From Piscicola geometra (taxonomy: Eukaryota; Annelida; Clitellata; Hirudinida; Piscicolidae), in contig OX030957.1 of the NCBI GenBank assembly GCA_943735955.1, positions 10,216,100 through 10,280,099 of the forward strand: DNA of 64,000 bases. The letters are read 5' to 3'. Numbering within the stretch: the stretch's first letter is position 1; every line of letters starts with the position of its first letter. The notes under the pieces are model-generated. The model ran no database searches. It saw only the letters and a program-made list of their open reading frames with translations, and was not told where the DNA came from. A program made the position numbers and the translations under genes. Positions 1 to 48,645 of the stretch are shown in pieces.

Positions 1-5
1 GTAAC

Positions 6-22874
<22,869 letters not shown>

Positions 22875-23049
22875 TGTGTACTTTTTAAGAGTGTTGACTT
22901 TATTATTATTATTTACCTGTTATTGAATAAACTCTCTTAAAATTATTTATTTATAATAACATGAATCTATATAAAATTAAGTAAGTTTATTTTCGATAAA
23001 ACTTTAATTTGATCACACTTCAGACACCCGTCTGCCCGTTGTAAGCGCT

Positions 23050-23057
23050 CTTATATA
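23050..23057 (-). promoter_or_regulatory. TATA box of the adhesion gene
   Basis: The minus strand reads CATATATAAGAGCGC, 176 bases upstream of the signal-peptide ATG at 22874. A start of transcription about 30 bases downstream would leave a 5' UTR of roughly 145 bases. The same ten bases TATATAAGAG occur upstream of the chitin-binding gene at 53576-53583. The site is seen in the sequence; its use is inferred. Confidence 0.5.
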
Positions 23058-23821
23058 TGATCAGAAATGATTGTTTAAGCGAGATTTACCGAGTCCGAAA
23101 CAAATTGTTATTAACTACTTTTTTCAGGTCCTCAATACAAGCAGAATGTGAAAAAAGTCGAGTTTAAAACTTAAGAATTATGTATATTCATGAAATATTT
23201 TTATGTACGCTCACATTAGTAAACAAGTCATAATTTCATGTCGTCCTTTGTACAGGCAACCTACTTATTCAACTTCTAAAATGTTGAGTATTGAAACAAT
23301 TATATTCTTATTTTTAGTATTCAAACTTATTTTAAAATTTTTTAATGAAATAGGAATGTACAAAATGTTATAATATTTTAATATTTAAAAATTTTTTTAC
23401 TCAGTTTAATGAGAGCTAAAAAACACGATTATGACGTTTTTTGGAGATAGACTGTGGAAACTCATAGGTGAAAAAAAATAAAGAAGAAAAGTTGAATTTG
23501 ATTTCAAATGCCTATTCTATATGAATGTATTAATATTACAAAACTCCTAAACTTCTTTTTCGTGAGTCATGATGAGCCGACAAAGACTTCTTTTTGTTTT
23601 CGAAAAAACCTATATTATTAGTTTTATTATTATTACTTATTTTAATGCTTTAAGAATATTTAGGCAGTGAATTTTAACGCATTATATAACAAATAAAAAA
23701 GTGAAGCTGTGAAACTCAGCTTCTGACTTTTAAATACAAACTTCAAATTTATTGATTCTCTACAACTACCTTGCAGTGTTACTTTCGTTCATAAAATAAT
23801 TATACTTTTTATTTAAGTTTC

Positions 23822-23950
23822 GTTTTGGAATTAATTATAGTTTTTATTTTCGTTTACGTTTTGAAAATAATTAAAGTTTTTATTTTCGGTTCAGTTTTGA
23901 AAATAATTAAAGTTTTTATTTTCATTTTAGTTTTGAAAAAATAATTAATT
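23822..23950. repeat. 36-bp tandem repeat, about 3.5 units
   Basis: GTTTTG(G/A)AA...TTTTTATTTT recurs at 23822, 23858, 23894 and 23930, a constant 36-base period with few substitutions. A candidate transposon end CAGTGTTACTTTCGT stands just upstream at about 23774, so the array may be the subterminal part of a decayed DNA transposon. Confidence 0.8.
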
Positions 23951-25035
23951 ACATCTTTAAACACAATTTTGTTATATCTGAAAAAATTAATTGATCATAA
24001 AATGAAACAGTAAAATAAAACTGTATACAAACAATAAATGAGTTTTAAAAATTAACAGTCAATTGAAATATTATAAGAATTGGAAACGTAAATTATTGAG
24101 TAATAACAAATTTGAAATATAATAACAAATTCACGATTAAAATAAGTGATAATTTAATTGACAAATCGAGACAAAAAGCGCTATGTAAATGCCTGTGATT
24201 GATTGTATAGTTTTGCATTTTAATATTTTTATTATTATAATTACTATTATTAGTAAATAAATAAAAATGGTGTTTCACCATGATTAAGTGGAAAATTTTA
24301 GAATCAATATTGATTAAAGCTCAACTAACGACTATTTTAAAAAATTGAATTCTTTTATTTATCTCCCTATCTCCCAGCCTCAACACACTTTTCTCCAAGT
24401 TCAATAATGACTATGTTAAAGCTCTCCTTAAAGATGTTAACAGTATCAACTTCAACATCATATTAGAAAATTTTTGTTTTACCAAAGTTAATTATATTTG
24501 ATAATTATAATTAACAGACTACCGGCGAAGGTTGCTTTACCAAAGTTTCAATATTCTTCAAGCAGGAACTAGCAGCACTGAAAGTCTAGTTAACACAATC
24601 AGCAACTCGTCACCTGATAATAATGAATGATTGTAACAATTAATCATGTAGAATCAGATGTAGATTTAATAAAAAAACTTTTAAAAGTTGGAAAATATTA
24701 GGTAAACCAATGTTAAAGTTATCTTGTGGCTTTGAAAAATTTTTATATTGAAGTTTTCTTTGCACAATTTTTCTTATTTTCAATCCTTTCGGTAGTTGCC
24801 GGGGAGTAACACAGTCTTCGAATACTCAACAACAAATTTTTTTTTAAAAAGATACAAAGAAATGTATACATATTTTTTTACAAATTCAAATACTTGGAGT
24901 GTATTTTAATTCAAAATTACTTTTCGATAAAGATTAAGTTTCAAACATTCGATTTTTTTCATGCAAGTAGATGATCATGGCCTAGAATTTTAGTCTAAAA
25001 AAATTATGAAATTATGTATTGTATGACAAAAAGTC

Positions 25036-25106
25036 TCCCATACCGGGAATCGAACCCGGGCCACCAACGTGAAAGGCTGGGATCCTAACCACTAGACCAT
25101 ATGGGA
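25036..25106 (-). tRNA. tRNA-Glu (anticodon TTC)
   Basis: On the minus strand the gene begins TCCCATATGGTCTAGTGG (A box) and ends with the T arm GGTTCGATTCC (B box) and CGGTATGGGA. The acceptor stem TCCCATA/TATGGGA pairs perfectly over seven bases. The anticodon stem CCAGC/GTTGG closes the loop CTTTCAC, whose anticodon TTC reads GAA (Glu). A TTTTT run follows within ten bases on the minus strand, as expected for a Pol III terminator. No intron and no damage, so it appears functional. Confidence 0.96.
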
Positions 25107-25604
25107 ATTAGTTACTCTAATATTTATGAACACTAATATCTAATAATTTTACAAGTATAAATAACGCTAAAGGAATATTTAAAAAATAATTTAAAATAAT
25201 TTGTTAATTAACCTCTGTATGTTAAAAACTCAATCACTTTTCTAATAGAATAAGGTATATTAATTATATTTTGATGTATAGTCTTTGGATCAACCTTCAC
25301 CTATTGTAAAAATAGTCATTGTATTCATGTTCTAAAAAATTAAAAACCTTTTTTCTTTTTGGATGACTTAGGAGAGTATTGCGGTTTTTTAAATGTCTTT
25401 ATTAATATTTGCATTTAATTTAAACTAATTTTAACAAAGCTAAAACAATCTTTAACAAATAAATTTGAAGCATGTTTCAATACAATACAAAGATGAGTCT
25501 TATTAAAGTGGCGTTAACCCGAAAAAGCTTCAAGACCTCTTGGCTATGAATAATGAAGGTGAAGTCTCCCAGACTCTTCTAGGATGAAGTATCCGCATAC
25601 TTCT

Positions 25605-25690
25605 TACCAGAGGCGGTGATCTGCTGCAAATATTTGGGGGCCCTACTCAGCATGGGTGGCGATCCTAGGGGCGGTCCTGGTGTCCGGAAC
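25605..25690 (+). repeat. Dispersed repeat, copy also at 56185-56285 (inverted)
   Basis: The stretch contains CTGCTGCAAATATT, CATGGGTGGCGATCCTA and CCTGGTGTCC. The reverse complement of 56185-56285 carries the same modules in the same order, and CATGGGCGGCGATCCTA recurs at about 55900. It is probably the end of a miniature transposon. The class is unknown. Confidence 0.6.
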
Positions 25691-26289
25691 CCTCACTGAA
25701 AATAACATTTTCAAATTTTTTTAATGCGAGTATTCAAGTAAGCAAAGAATAGTTTTGTTCTAAACAGCTAATTACTGTAACTACACATACTCACAATGTA
25801 TTACCTCATTGTGGGTCAAAACAACAGGCCCCTGGGTCATTCCATAGAATTTCGACCAATGGAGTACACCCCACTTCTCAGAAGTTTATGAAACTTCAAT
25901 ATTATGTTTAGATACATTGTTTATCAAAATGAAAAATATAAAAAATGCAATTTTTCAAAAGGTCGCCGAGTTATTGACATTCAAAGTTCGCCCAAGTCAA
26001 AACCCCTTCTCTATTCAATTTGAAATATCTCAGCTTATATTCATCAGAACTAATAATGTAGAATACCAAAAAGAAGGTATTTGAATTTTCTATTCGAAAA
26101 TAATTTAATGGTTTAAATATAAATATAATAAAAATATTTTTATCGCTGTCAAAAGTTTGACCTTGAAATTTTCGAAGTTGCCCCACATATTTTGTCAATT
26201 TTTTTACTCGTAACATTTTCCGAACATTCTTTCAATCATATAAAAAATATTTTTAATTAATTTTTTTCTTGAGCACTTAACAATATTTT

Positions 26290-26590
26290 TTTAAAACAGC
26301 TCATGCATAATTTATTTTTTTTCCGACAAAATTAATGAATTTAGTAAATCTCAATAAATATTTGAGTTGACTTAGTAAAAAAAAATTATTAATTTAACTA
26401 AATCATACTTTGCGCTATAGACTATATATAGTATAGTATACTATAGTAGCGTAGTTATGGATTCTGCTTAAATCAGTTAGATTTAGTTAAATTATTTATT
26501 TTTTAGACGAATTAACTGAAATATCTATTGAGATATACTAATTTCATTCATTTTTGTCTAAAAAAATACATGAGCACTCTTAAAATTGTG
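26290..26590. repeat. Long imperfect palindrome, about 300 bp (MITE-like)
   Basis: The left arm (AGCTCATGCATAA at about 26300, AATGAATTTAGTA at 26334, ATCTCAATAAATATTTGAG at 26349, AATTTAACTAAATC at about 26393) is matched in inverted order by the right arm (AATTTAACTAAATC at about 26485, ATCTCAATAGATATTTCAG at about 26520, AATGAATGAAATTAG, GTGCTCATGTA at about 26570). The centre near 26440 is itself TA-rich and palindromic. Such fold-back structure is typical of MITEs. The LINE relic starts directly at its right edge. Confidence 0.7.
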
Positions 26591-27890
26591 TCAAGTTTTT
26601 GAATGGCATATTCTTTACGATGGGGAGACCTCAGAATCCTTCATAATCAAGAGTGGGGTCAAACAGGGTTGTGCGCTAGCGCCTACATTATTCGGTATCT
26701 TCTTCTCGTTGCTGTTGAACTTTGCATTTGAAGAATCTGTCGAAGGTGTCCATTTACACACCAGAAGTGACGGGAAACTGCTGAACATGGCACGCCTAAG
26801 AGCAAAGGCAAAAATTCGCACTGTCCTCATCAGAGACATGCTGTTCGCTGATGATGCGGCCCTGGTGTCACACACGGAGGAACACCTTCAGCAGCTGATG
26901 AATCGCTTTGCTCAGGCTTGCAGGGAATTCGGTCTGACCATCAGTATCAAAAAAACCAACATCATGGGTCAAGACATCCCTGTTCCACCCTCAATCACAA
27001 TCGACACTCAGGTGCTGGAGGCCACTGACAAGTTCACATATTTGGGCTCCGTCATCACTAGCAGCCTATCCCTCGACATCGAGATTGACAAGAGGCTTGC
27101 CAAGGCAGCCAGCGTCATGGCCAGATTGAGCAAACGTGTATGGACTAACAACCTACTGATACGAAACACCAAGCTCAAAGTGTACCAGGCATGCGTTCTC
27201 AGCACTCTGTTGTATGGCAACGAAACCTGGACCACCTATGCCAGGTAAGAAGATCGTCTCAAAAGCTTTCATCTAGGCTGTCTCCGACGCATCCTTGGCA
27301 TAACATAGCAAGACAAAGTCACCAACACAGCTGTACTCAATCAAGCTAACTCACTCAGCATACACCTTCTTCTATGCCAAAGACGTCTACGCTGGCTGGG
27401 TCACGTGCATCAAATGGAATGAGGTCGCATGCCCAAGGACATCTTATATGGCGAGCTGGCTACAGGACATCGTCTAGTTGGTCGCCCGCAACTACGCTTC
27501 AAAGACGTCTGCAAACGTGACCTCAAACTTACGGGTATTGACCCTGACAGATGGGAAGAGCTAGCCGATGACCGGAGGGGCTGGCGCCAGACTGTCCACA
27601 AAGGCATCAAAAAGGGCGAGGAAGAACGCAGGCAACATCTGGAATCCTGAAGGCAATGAAGAAAATGAGGCAGCAGAATCAGGCTCTCGATCCTCCATCC
27701 GACTTCACCTGCAGCCGCTGCAGCAGAGACTGTCGATCCAGGATTGGTCTGCTGAGCCACTCAAGAAGCTGCCGTCAAAGAACACATCAGAGTGCTATCA
27801 TCATCTCACGAGATGGATGAATGGCAACAACAAAGTCTTTAACAAAACGTTAAATGCAATGTTTGTTTTGTGGCTCACAGTGTAAATGAA
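26586..27890 (+). pseudogene. LINE reverse transcriptase, 5'-truncated (RTE-like)
   Basis: An open frame to 27248 encodes the middle and C-terminal part of a non-LTR reverse transcriptase: GVKQGCALAPTLFGIFF, catalytic FADD at 26844-26855, LTISIKKTNIM and FTYLGSVI. After a stop at 27246 the same protein continues in broken frames with FHLGCLRRILGI, RRLRWLGHVHQME, GRMPKDILYGEL and RFKDVCKRDLKLTGIDPD. That C-terminal module is common in RTE-type ORFs of marine invertebrates. Codon positions are better preserved and G+C is higher than in surrounding DNA, so the insertion is fairly young. The endonuclease half is missing; the element begins at the palindrome edge. Confidence 0.9.
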
Positions 27891-28200
27891 CATTCTGTTT
27901 TATGCCATGGTTGACGTTTGTATGTATGTATGTTCGTATCAAAACAAGAGTTTAGATATGTTTTTTGATGTTGAAAAACTTGTAGATGTAAAATATTCAC
28001 GCCAGGCATTTTGTAAAAAATTTTCTATTTTCAATTGTTTTGTTGCTTTTAGGCATAAATAATTTTTTTATAAATTTTCTAATTTCAACAATCATTGAGT
28101 GAACTGGATCTTTTTCTATATAACTCTATTATAACGTTCTATTTGTCACGCTCCATGCTTCTCTGTGGGACAAAATCTCTAGTTATTCTTTACTAACTTT

Positions 28201-28398
28201 TTAATTATTCTCATTTTCTTCTTCTTCTGAAGCTTCGTTTGTTTCAGTTGTTATTTCTTTGTCACAAATTGCATATCCGCTAAATGTGTAGCTTTTCAGC
28301 AGTGGAATACCAACCACATGCTCATCAACATTGTCAGAAAATAAATTTTCATCAGAATTGTCACTTTCAAAGCCACCGTGAAAAAACCCATCTATTAA
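28201..28398 (-). CDS. Acidic open fragment, unidentified
   Basis: A minus-strand frame of about 66 codons ends at a TAA at 28201-28203 and gives an acidic C-terminus (SEEEENENN) preceded by GIPLLKSYTFSGYAICDKE. No ATG stands in frame and a stop lies just upstream, so it would have to be a last exon or a transposon remnant. I do not recognise it. It could equally be chance in AT-rich DNA. Confidence 0.2.
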   Translation of the reverse strand, partial: LIDGFFHGGFESDNSDENLFSDNVDEHVVGIPLLKSYTFSGYAICDKEITTETNEASEEEENENN

Positions 28399-28659
28399 AT
28401 TGATTTTTAATATAAAAATTGTTCATTGAATTTAGATTAGGCCTCAAAATGTTTGAAACTACTCAATAAAAATGTTTGTACTTGAACGAAACGAAGTTAT
28501 AAATCAAGAGAAAACAGTTTAGTGATCAGGAATGTTCATGGATGTGCTAATTATTTTTTGAAAAGCTTAAATTATTTTTTACATTTTAGTTTAAAAAGTA
28601 AACTTGTTTAAACTTATTTCTGAGGTGCGCCTTATACATGGTATTTTATTGAATTTACT

Positions 28660-28662
<3 letters not shown>

Positions 28663-28736
<74 letters not shown>

Positions 28737-28757
28737 TGTGTGTGTGCGTGTTTGTGT
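28663..28757. repeat. (GT)n microsatellite, intergenic
   Basis: About 95 bases of GT on the plus strand with two interruptions near the right end, between the adhesion gene and junctophilin. Confidence 0.97.
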
Positions 28758-28869
28758 GAGAATTTTCTGCTCCGTCTTCAGCAAGTGAGCAAGCTTGCGA
28801 GGTTCCTGCTTTATATCTAATGAACGTATGCACATTCAGCATCCTTGCTATAGCCTTTATACACATCAT

Positions 28870-31800
28870 TTGTAATTATGTACGTTTATATGTATGTCTG
28901 AGTGTATGTGTATTTGTGTTTATTTCTATTTATGTATGTAGGAATAAGTGTTTAAATATGTACGTATGTTTTTATTCTTGTATATGTTGGTTAAAAACAC
29001 AATTTTCATTTTTATAAAATATAATTTCTCTCTTAAAAAATGTTTATGATATATATCTAATATATCTATATATTCTTTTCTATAATTTTTCATGTTTATA
29101 TCTTCATTTAAATAAACTATTAATCTATATTTTAATGGACTTAACGCTTTAAATAATCTTAGTTTTGCACATAAATAATATATTCTGTGAAATTAGTTTT
29201 AAATATATCTTGTTTTCTAATGAGCTCAAAGATTATTTTAATGAGTTAATTAACTAAAAACTATGTTTTGATCAAAACGGTACTTCTATTTCTAAGATCT
29301 TTGATTTTTGAAAGTTTTAAAACTGTACACTTATTTCAAATTATTAGTTATTAAATTGAGCATAGGTAACAAGAAGGTGTCTAATTAAAAAAATATTCTA
29401 ACGTAAAGTAAGTGACGTCTTTTTAATTTCTAAATTTTAAAATAAAGTTTAAAATTAAATAATTCATCCATGAGCTCTGTTTTATCCTCACTTCTCAGTA
29501 AAGGGGCATCACTTGTTATGTTTCTAAAAGCTTCTACAATCTAGCAATGATCAAGTTTATGACTTTCGATTAAAAGTTGAGCATCAAAAAAAATAAATAT
29601 TTCAAAGGAGACAAACAACTCGGTTGAATCTTTACGTTTTTTGAATATAAAATGTATATCAAACAAATTTATCATTTCATAGTAGTCAAGAGGGTTTTTT
29701 TGTGTTTACTAGGGTTTCTTCATGGGGAATCATCTTTCTATCTAGGCCAGTTTAACTTATTTAGAGTTGAATGGGCATCCATTACCAGCATATTAATTGA
29801 TAAATTTTATATCTTGTGTGTTAAAAGATGATTCCAGAGTCTGGAATCATGAATGAAAGTTTTGCTTTTTTATTTTCAACTTATTTTTACATAGAATTTC
29901 TGATTTCAAATAAAACAAAAAAATTGAACTTTGCTAATCAAAAAAAACAATAAAGAATTTTTATATTTTTATCAAAATATACAAATTTTAATAAAAATTA
30001 AAAATATATAATTTGTAACTTATAAAATTTTCAATTTACAAAAAACATATGTTTGAAATATTTTTTTCTGTAATATTCATTGGCAGCAAAGAAGCCGTCC
30101 TTAAGATAACGAATCAAATTCCCAACTGCAACATGATCAAGAAGTGAAAGCTGAAACTGTTTGATAATGTTTTCCGATGGCTCCAACACTTTTCTCCAAT
30201 TAAACCAGCAAACTGGAAGCGTACCAGAGGTCATGCCAATCTGACATGGTTATCCACCATAGAGGCCAAACTACAATCCTACAACATGAGCATTCACTTT
30301 GGCCACAGGGTGGCTCAAAACAAGAAAACTGGGGTGGGGGATTAATGATGCTTTCTCCATTCTGGAGTAAGCATACAATGATGATGATGAAGTTTTTTTT
30401 GAAGCTCAACAGCTTCTAGGCAACTTAAAGACTTTTTATGCTGTTTACTTTTTTTTATTGTATAAATTATTTCCACCCGATTCATCTATCAACCTCCATT
30501 GATGGAAGAGTGATCACTCTTTTTATCAGAATTCCATAACGAGCTTTTTATTTATTCATGCCCAGAGCTTTCATTATGTTTGAAAGGTAAACTGAGTAAA
30601 GATTTCATACAATACCATCAATTTATATGGTTCTGTGCATACTCCCTGTATATATATATATATTCCAAAGTTACAAAGAATGCTTTTGCCCTTGGTTCAA
30701 ATAAGAGGTTTTAAAATGGAAATTTCATTGAAAATTGAATGTTGTAAATCTTAAATGGTTTAATGCCTTACTCTAAATGGCTTGTAGAGAAAAGCATACA
30801 TAATTGCAAGACAAGCTGTAATCGCTAAGTGGAGGCAGGAATTGAAGTTATTATTCTAAAAGTTGAAGCGCTTTAAATAATACTTGATTGTTGTGTTCCT
30901 CTATTGCATGACCGGAGAGGCTCAATGGATGTTAATCTTTCGAAAGAAGTTATAAAAGCAACAATAAAACGTAGATTGGATAGTTTTTAATAGTTTTAAG
31001 AAGTTAAATCGAGTTTTATTAGGTTTTGGCTTTCGGATGTTAATGACTGTAAACATAAGGATTATGATTATAGAATTGTTGCAGTATGGATTGTTTTGAA
31101 CCAACCTGCAGTTGCCTTTCGACAAATGTAAACCTATACTTTAGCTGAAATATGAAAAAAGATACTTATCTCATGATTGTTTATTTTTATAAATTCATCT
31201 TTAAAAAATAATTTTTAAATAAAAATTAATTCTAGATTTTACTTTGCATAGAAAGGCATTCTATATGGTTTTATATTTAAAAAATAATTATGTTAAAAAT
31301 TTTATATTCTCCACACAAAGATGAAATTAAAGTAAACTTTTTAAATTGTACTTTTGGTTCCATCTACACCGTTGTTGTTTAAAGAGAAACCTTGTTAGCA
31401 TCTTCATGGACTTTGCACGAAATACGCTTTAGTTCACCTCCCATCCTCGAAAAGCACACTTTCAACAAGAACCCAGCTCAAAAAGCTAAACTGTGTTTAA
31501 AGAATAATGTTCTTTTATTAAATTTTATTTTTTTCGGTTTTATTAACTAGTCTCAACTTTCCTGTCTAAGCGATGGGCAAAAAACCCTTTTCAAAAATAT
31601 TCTTTTTCCAAATGAAAATAATTAGAATGGCAATACTTATCACATTTTAAAACATTAAATTTCAATTTTGTTACATGCACAAACAATGAATTTTTTTCGC
31701 CTTTAAATAATAAAACTGCTGCTTTTTAAGAACTCAAATGCATTTAATTTTTTTATAGGCTCATAAATTTTTTTAAATGAAATCAGTAAGTCTCTAAAGC

Positions 31801-33750
31801 AAAATTTTTATATATAAAAATAACCTTTATTATATGGGAAAAAAATTCATGACTCAAAAATAAACATTTATACAAACAAACAAAAATACTTGAAGACACA
31901 AGAACATAAAAATACGCACAAATTCATTAACACACAAACTAACAAACACAAGACGTGTCTTATTTGATAAATTATCAATCAAAATCATTGTTTTTAAAGG
32001 CTGCAGAGATCACACATCTCTTCAAATTCTTCCTCTTCCATGCATACAGACTCAAAAACACCTACTCTATTTTCCAAAATTCTACAACCTCCTCTTACAG
32101 CGCCAACTCTAAATATTATTTTCAGAACCACGCAGCGCAATCAAAGAGAGCAATCATCAAGTGGTTAATTTGTAATTAGTTGCAGCCACATTCCAGTGAG
32201 TCACTCAGTCATTCCGTAGTCTGGGCTCAAAAATAGCCTATGTTTGAAACTTTTCTTATTGAAAATGCCTAGTTTTAAACACTCCATGCCTAAAAACAAA
32301 ACCTCTCACGCGTCTTTTAATTATACATTTTTGGCATTTTTATTGGAAAAATATAATATTTTTTATTTGTAATTTAAACATAATTTGATAAAATTAATAT
32401 AATTGCTAAATTATTTAAATTATTTATTTTTATTTGAAGCAGAAAACGAAGGCGACGATGTTATAGAACACAGGACTCAATTACTTATTTTTGACTATAA
32501 TTTAGAACTTTTTATTGCTTTTTAAATGTTGAAGGCATTTCTGTCAAAGACACTTTTAGCAAAAATCTATTTTTGCTATTTTTTGAATAAATTAAAGTTG
32601 AAAAAACGTTTTATATATGACATATTTTCATGATTTAAAGATATTAAACAATATTTTCTAATAAAAATTATTATTACATATTTGATTCTTTTAATTTTCT
32701 ATAATTTTTTTTCTTTTGCACTATGACTGAGTTTGAATGCGCTTGATGTAAGAAATAAAAAAATAATAATAATAGCAAAAACTATAATAAAATATGAAAA
32801 CATTATTTTCTGTAACAAGAGGTTTTTTTGCATTATAGCAACCTCGCCGCAGTGAATATGTATCCGTGATTCAGAGACATATTTCCCCATTGACCATTCT
32901 AGGAAATGAAATAATAATTAAAAACTTTAAATAAATAAATAACTCAAAATGAGTGTAAAATATGTGTCGAAGAAATTTTTTTGTTTTCTTTTGACCGACG
33001 GTTTCTTATAGAGTTCATTAAAATTCAAAAAGTTTCTGCGTCGAATGCAAGCGCTGAAGAAGATTCGAACTATTTAAACACATCTTTGACTAATTACAAG
33101 AACTATATTGTTAAAAGACCAAAGTAATATAGAAACAACGTGTGCTCGTGAATGAGAAAATAAGTCGTTTGTTTGAAGTGCTCGTTGCATAAGAAAAATA
33201 GTGAGAGCTATGTTTTTGAAAACCTTGCTGAAATAATTTGAGAAGTGAGCAAACAGTCAGGAATACTGCAATGCCTCAAGTTATTACTCTCTCTTATTTA
33301 TGCTATATTTAAAAGTTGGAACTTGAATTCTTCTGATAAAATATGTTACTGAAATATAAATTATCGAAATGGTAGCAAGAAAAATGATTTATGGCAACTA
33401 CAGCTCTCTGCTTTCACACAACTTTTGCATTTAATATGCTTTCCATTGCATTGACATGCGTGATTTAATTTTAGTTTCTACGGTTTAACAATAAAAATAT
33501 CGCAATTAGTTGTTCTATCGAGCAAAGAAAATCTACTGAAAGTATTGACAACCATTTTTTAAACAACGTTGAAAATATTTTTAAAGGCTCGTTATGTGAC
33601 TAAGCACTATCGCGATCTATCATCAAAACTTCTTTAAAACAAGCAATACCAGCTTTTTAATACACATTCTAGTTTTTACTAATCTACTAATATCTATAGC
33701 TTATAACGTTACTATTTGAGAAAAAATACCTTTTCATTAAAAACACCATA
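28870..33750. other. Intergenic stretch upstream of junctophilin
   Basis: AT-rich DNA with no gene I can support. A plus-strand fragment at about 30218-30345 (RGHANLTWLSTIEAKL, HRVAQNKKTG) resembles the C-terminal RPxxRWxD...AxDRxxWR segment of LINE ORFs. A short TA run lies at about 30650. Sequence at 33780-34185, just before the junctophilin ATG, is less AT-rich and probably includes its 5' UTR. Confidence 0.45.
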
Positions 33751-34173
33751 AAAACCTATATTGATCATAAATACGAAGGAGCTGCATGCGAGATCGAAGA
33801 AAATAACAGCATCATATTTTCAAAAGCAAAAAAACTCCGAGTCTACAAAACAGCAGCTGCAACTTGAAACAAGGACAAAAACCACATGTGCATCGATAGA
33901 GAACCTCCTGCATAAATCTTCAACAACAACCCTTGAAGCAGCCAACATCCCACAAACACTCACCACTACCACAGAAGTTTTTTCCGCTATAAAAAATCTT
34001 TTAAGCTGCTGAAAGCTTCATTCAACAGCAACAACCCAACTACTACAACTCCAAATACTACAACTGAAGACCAAGTGACTGGACCCTGAAACAAAATAGG
34101 ACAACATTTCCTTGCTTCAACCGTAGCCTTCATCTATCAACCTTTTCAGTGACCTTCTCTGAAACTTCCATAG

Positions 34174-46470
<12,297 letters not shown>

Positions 46471-47187
46471 CAGCGTTGCTCCAGTCTTTGAACTTTGAAG
46501 GCCTAATTTCCTTCTGGAAGTTAAACTCGTCCATTTCTATCAGAACTTTAATTAGAATACTATTTAATTCTAATGAATGAAAAATGAAAATATATTTATG
46601 ACACTTTTCTATTACTAAATTTCAAAAGCTTCAATATTTTATTCATAGTTTTTTATGACTGACTATTTATTAACTCGGAAAAATTTTAGATTTGAAAAGA
46701 ATCTTCTCATAAAGCCTTACAACTTTAAAGACTTACAACTTCTCTAAGCTTTGGAGCGATATTTCTAACATTAAATTACTTCTAAGTCTTATTTTTAACT
46801 TTTTAATCCAATTGAAAACTTAAATATTACTTACAAACTTCAGTTATAAGCATCAGCACCATTCATCCACTGCACCACTTGTTGTTCTTTTCTCATTATT
46901 GAACAAATTTATTAATTTAAGTTACATCATCCTTCATTAGTAACAGTAACCTATATTCTTAAAATTATCTTGAATCGCTATTATTATTTATACTGATAAT
47001 ATTATCTGATATAATCCAACTTTTAAATTTGTACAGCGCTTGTTTGCCTTCAAAAGTATTTTCTATTACTGCATTATTTTACATTTTTCTATTCTTTTAT
47101 TATTAATTTTGTTATAACTCTTTATATTTGTATTATTTAAAATATTGAAAATGCTTTGAATTCTAAAATTTCTATCATGGGTGAAAT

Positions 47188-47506
47188 AATAGCTCTGCCG
47201 AACACTGGATTACTATTTGATCGATTAAAAATATTTGAACCAACTATTCGAACAAAGGAAAATATAATACGAGTAAAGAGTATAATTTTTTTAAAAGATA
47301 AACTATTTAACGTAGATTTAGGCTGGCCTATAACTATTTATGTGTTACAACTAAGTATTAATTTTTATCCAAAAACATAACGCTTCGAAATTGATACGCT
47401 GATTTTCTAAATGATTAAATGATTATTACATGACCACTATTCGTATTCGTTGTGATGGGACTATGAAACCGAATAAAATACGAATACATTTTTCGGCATT
47501 GCTTTA
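47188..47506. mobile_element. Short hAT-type element
   Basis: The left end reads TAGCTCTGCCGAACA and the inverted right end TAAAGCAATGCCGAAAAAT, both variants of TAGAGCTGTGCCGAA. Flanks GTGAAATA (47181-47188) and GTGGAATA (47507-47514) agree at seven of eight bases, compatible with a diverged 8-bp target duplication. It shares internal sequence with 40020-40188. Too short for a transposase. Confidence 0.5.
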
Positions 47507-48645
47507 GTGGAATACATAATATTATTACTGTTATATTTAATTTCAATAATATTTGAATTACCATATTTATTTATATCTTCTTTATTTTAGTATTTTTCTA
47601 CTCTTCCCCGGTTTAGATTTGGTTTACCTAATAGAATGTTTTTATTCTTCCTACTTCAACTACAAATACTTTCACTTTTTATCTCAAATATTAATCGTGA
47701 AATAAAAATTATATTATTAATAATTTGATTATTTATAAATGCTTAATCTTTATTCGAATATTTCTGAACTATACAAAATAAAGTATGGAAATTAGAAAGC
47801 TTTTTTTTCGTAAAAATAATAATTAATATGTAAAACGTTTATTTCATCAGATTCATTGAATTTAGATAAATTTAAAATAATTATATCTAGAATTGTGTAC
47901 ATTTATGTCATGAAATTTTAATCAAAATTAAGAAAATAAATTTTCAAACACTTTATTTTAACTTATTGAATTCATTCAAACCAATAAGATTACTTTTTAA
48001 AATATATCGTTTTCACTAATGAAATAAAAAATAATAAAGTGTCAATAAATGCATTGAAAAAAATAATATTTATTTTTGCTGTAGTTCGTTAACGTTTCGT
48101 TATCCTCCCTGACGATTGATCAAGAACCACTGGAAAAGATGAAATAGCTTTTAGATAAAAATACATGTATATTAACTTTTTCACTGACCAAGCTTTTTAT
48201 AAATAATTCTTATAAACACTAAAAATTAACTCTTGTTTACAGAATGTAATTAAACATGAAATATCAACGCTAAACTGAAATTTAGCCTAGCGAAACAAAG
48301 GGAATATTTATAAATCTTCAAAGCAAAGACATTTCTAAAAATTCCTTGCGTTAAATTAGCTAGTGGATCTATTTCCTAATATAAAGAAAAGCTATGTATT
48401 TTATTTAAAGAATAAAAATTAATTTTTTTCAAATTTCTAAGTGTATATCTTTTTAAATCATGCGAATTCAATATTTTTGTTTTACTTGTTTGACCCAATA
48501 GAAAATAATAAGACGCAGTAATTATGCTTTTATTTTTTTTAAATTATATACTTTTAACAGTAAACAGCACAATAGAAAAAGTTACTTACTTATAATTTAC
48601 CGAGAATAGCTACAAATTATATATAAATTAGTATGTCCGAATTCG

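Noticed and set aside
32699..32890. 63-residue minus-strand frame with a hydrophobic core
   Set aside because: Composition is what AT-rich DNA yields by chance; no family resemblance or supporting context.
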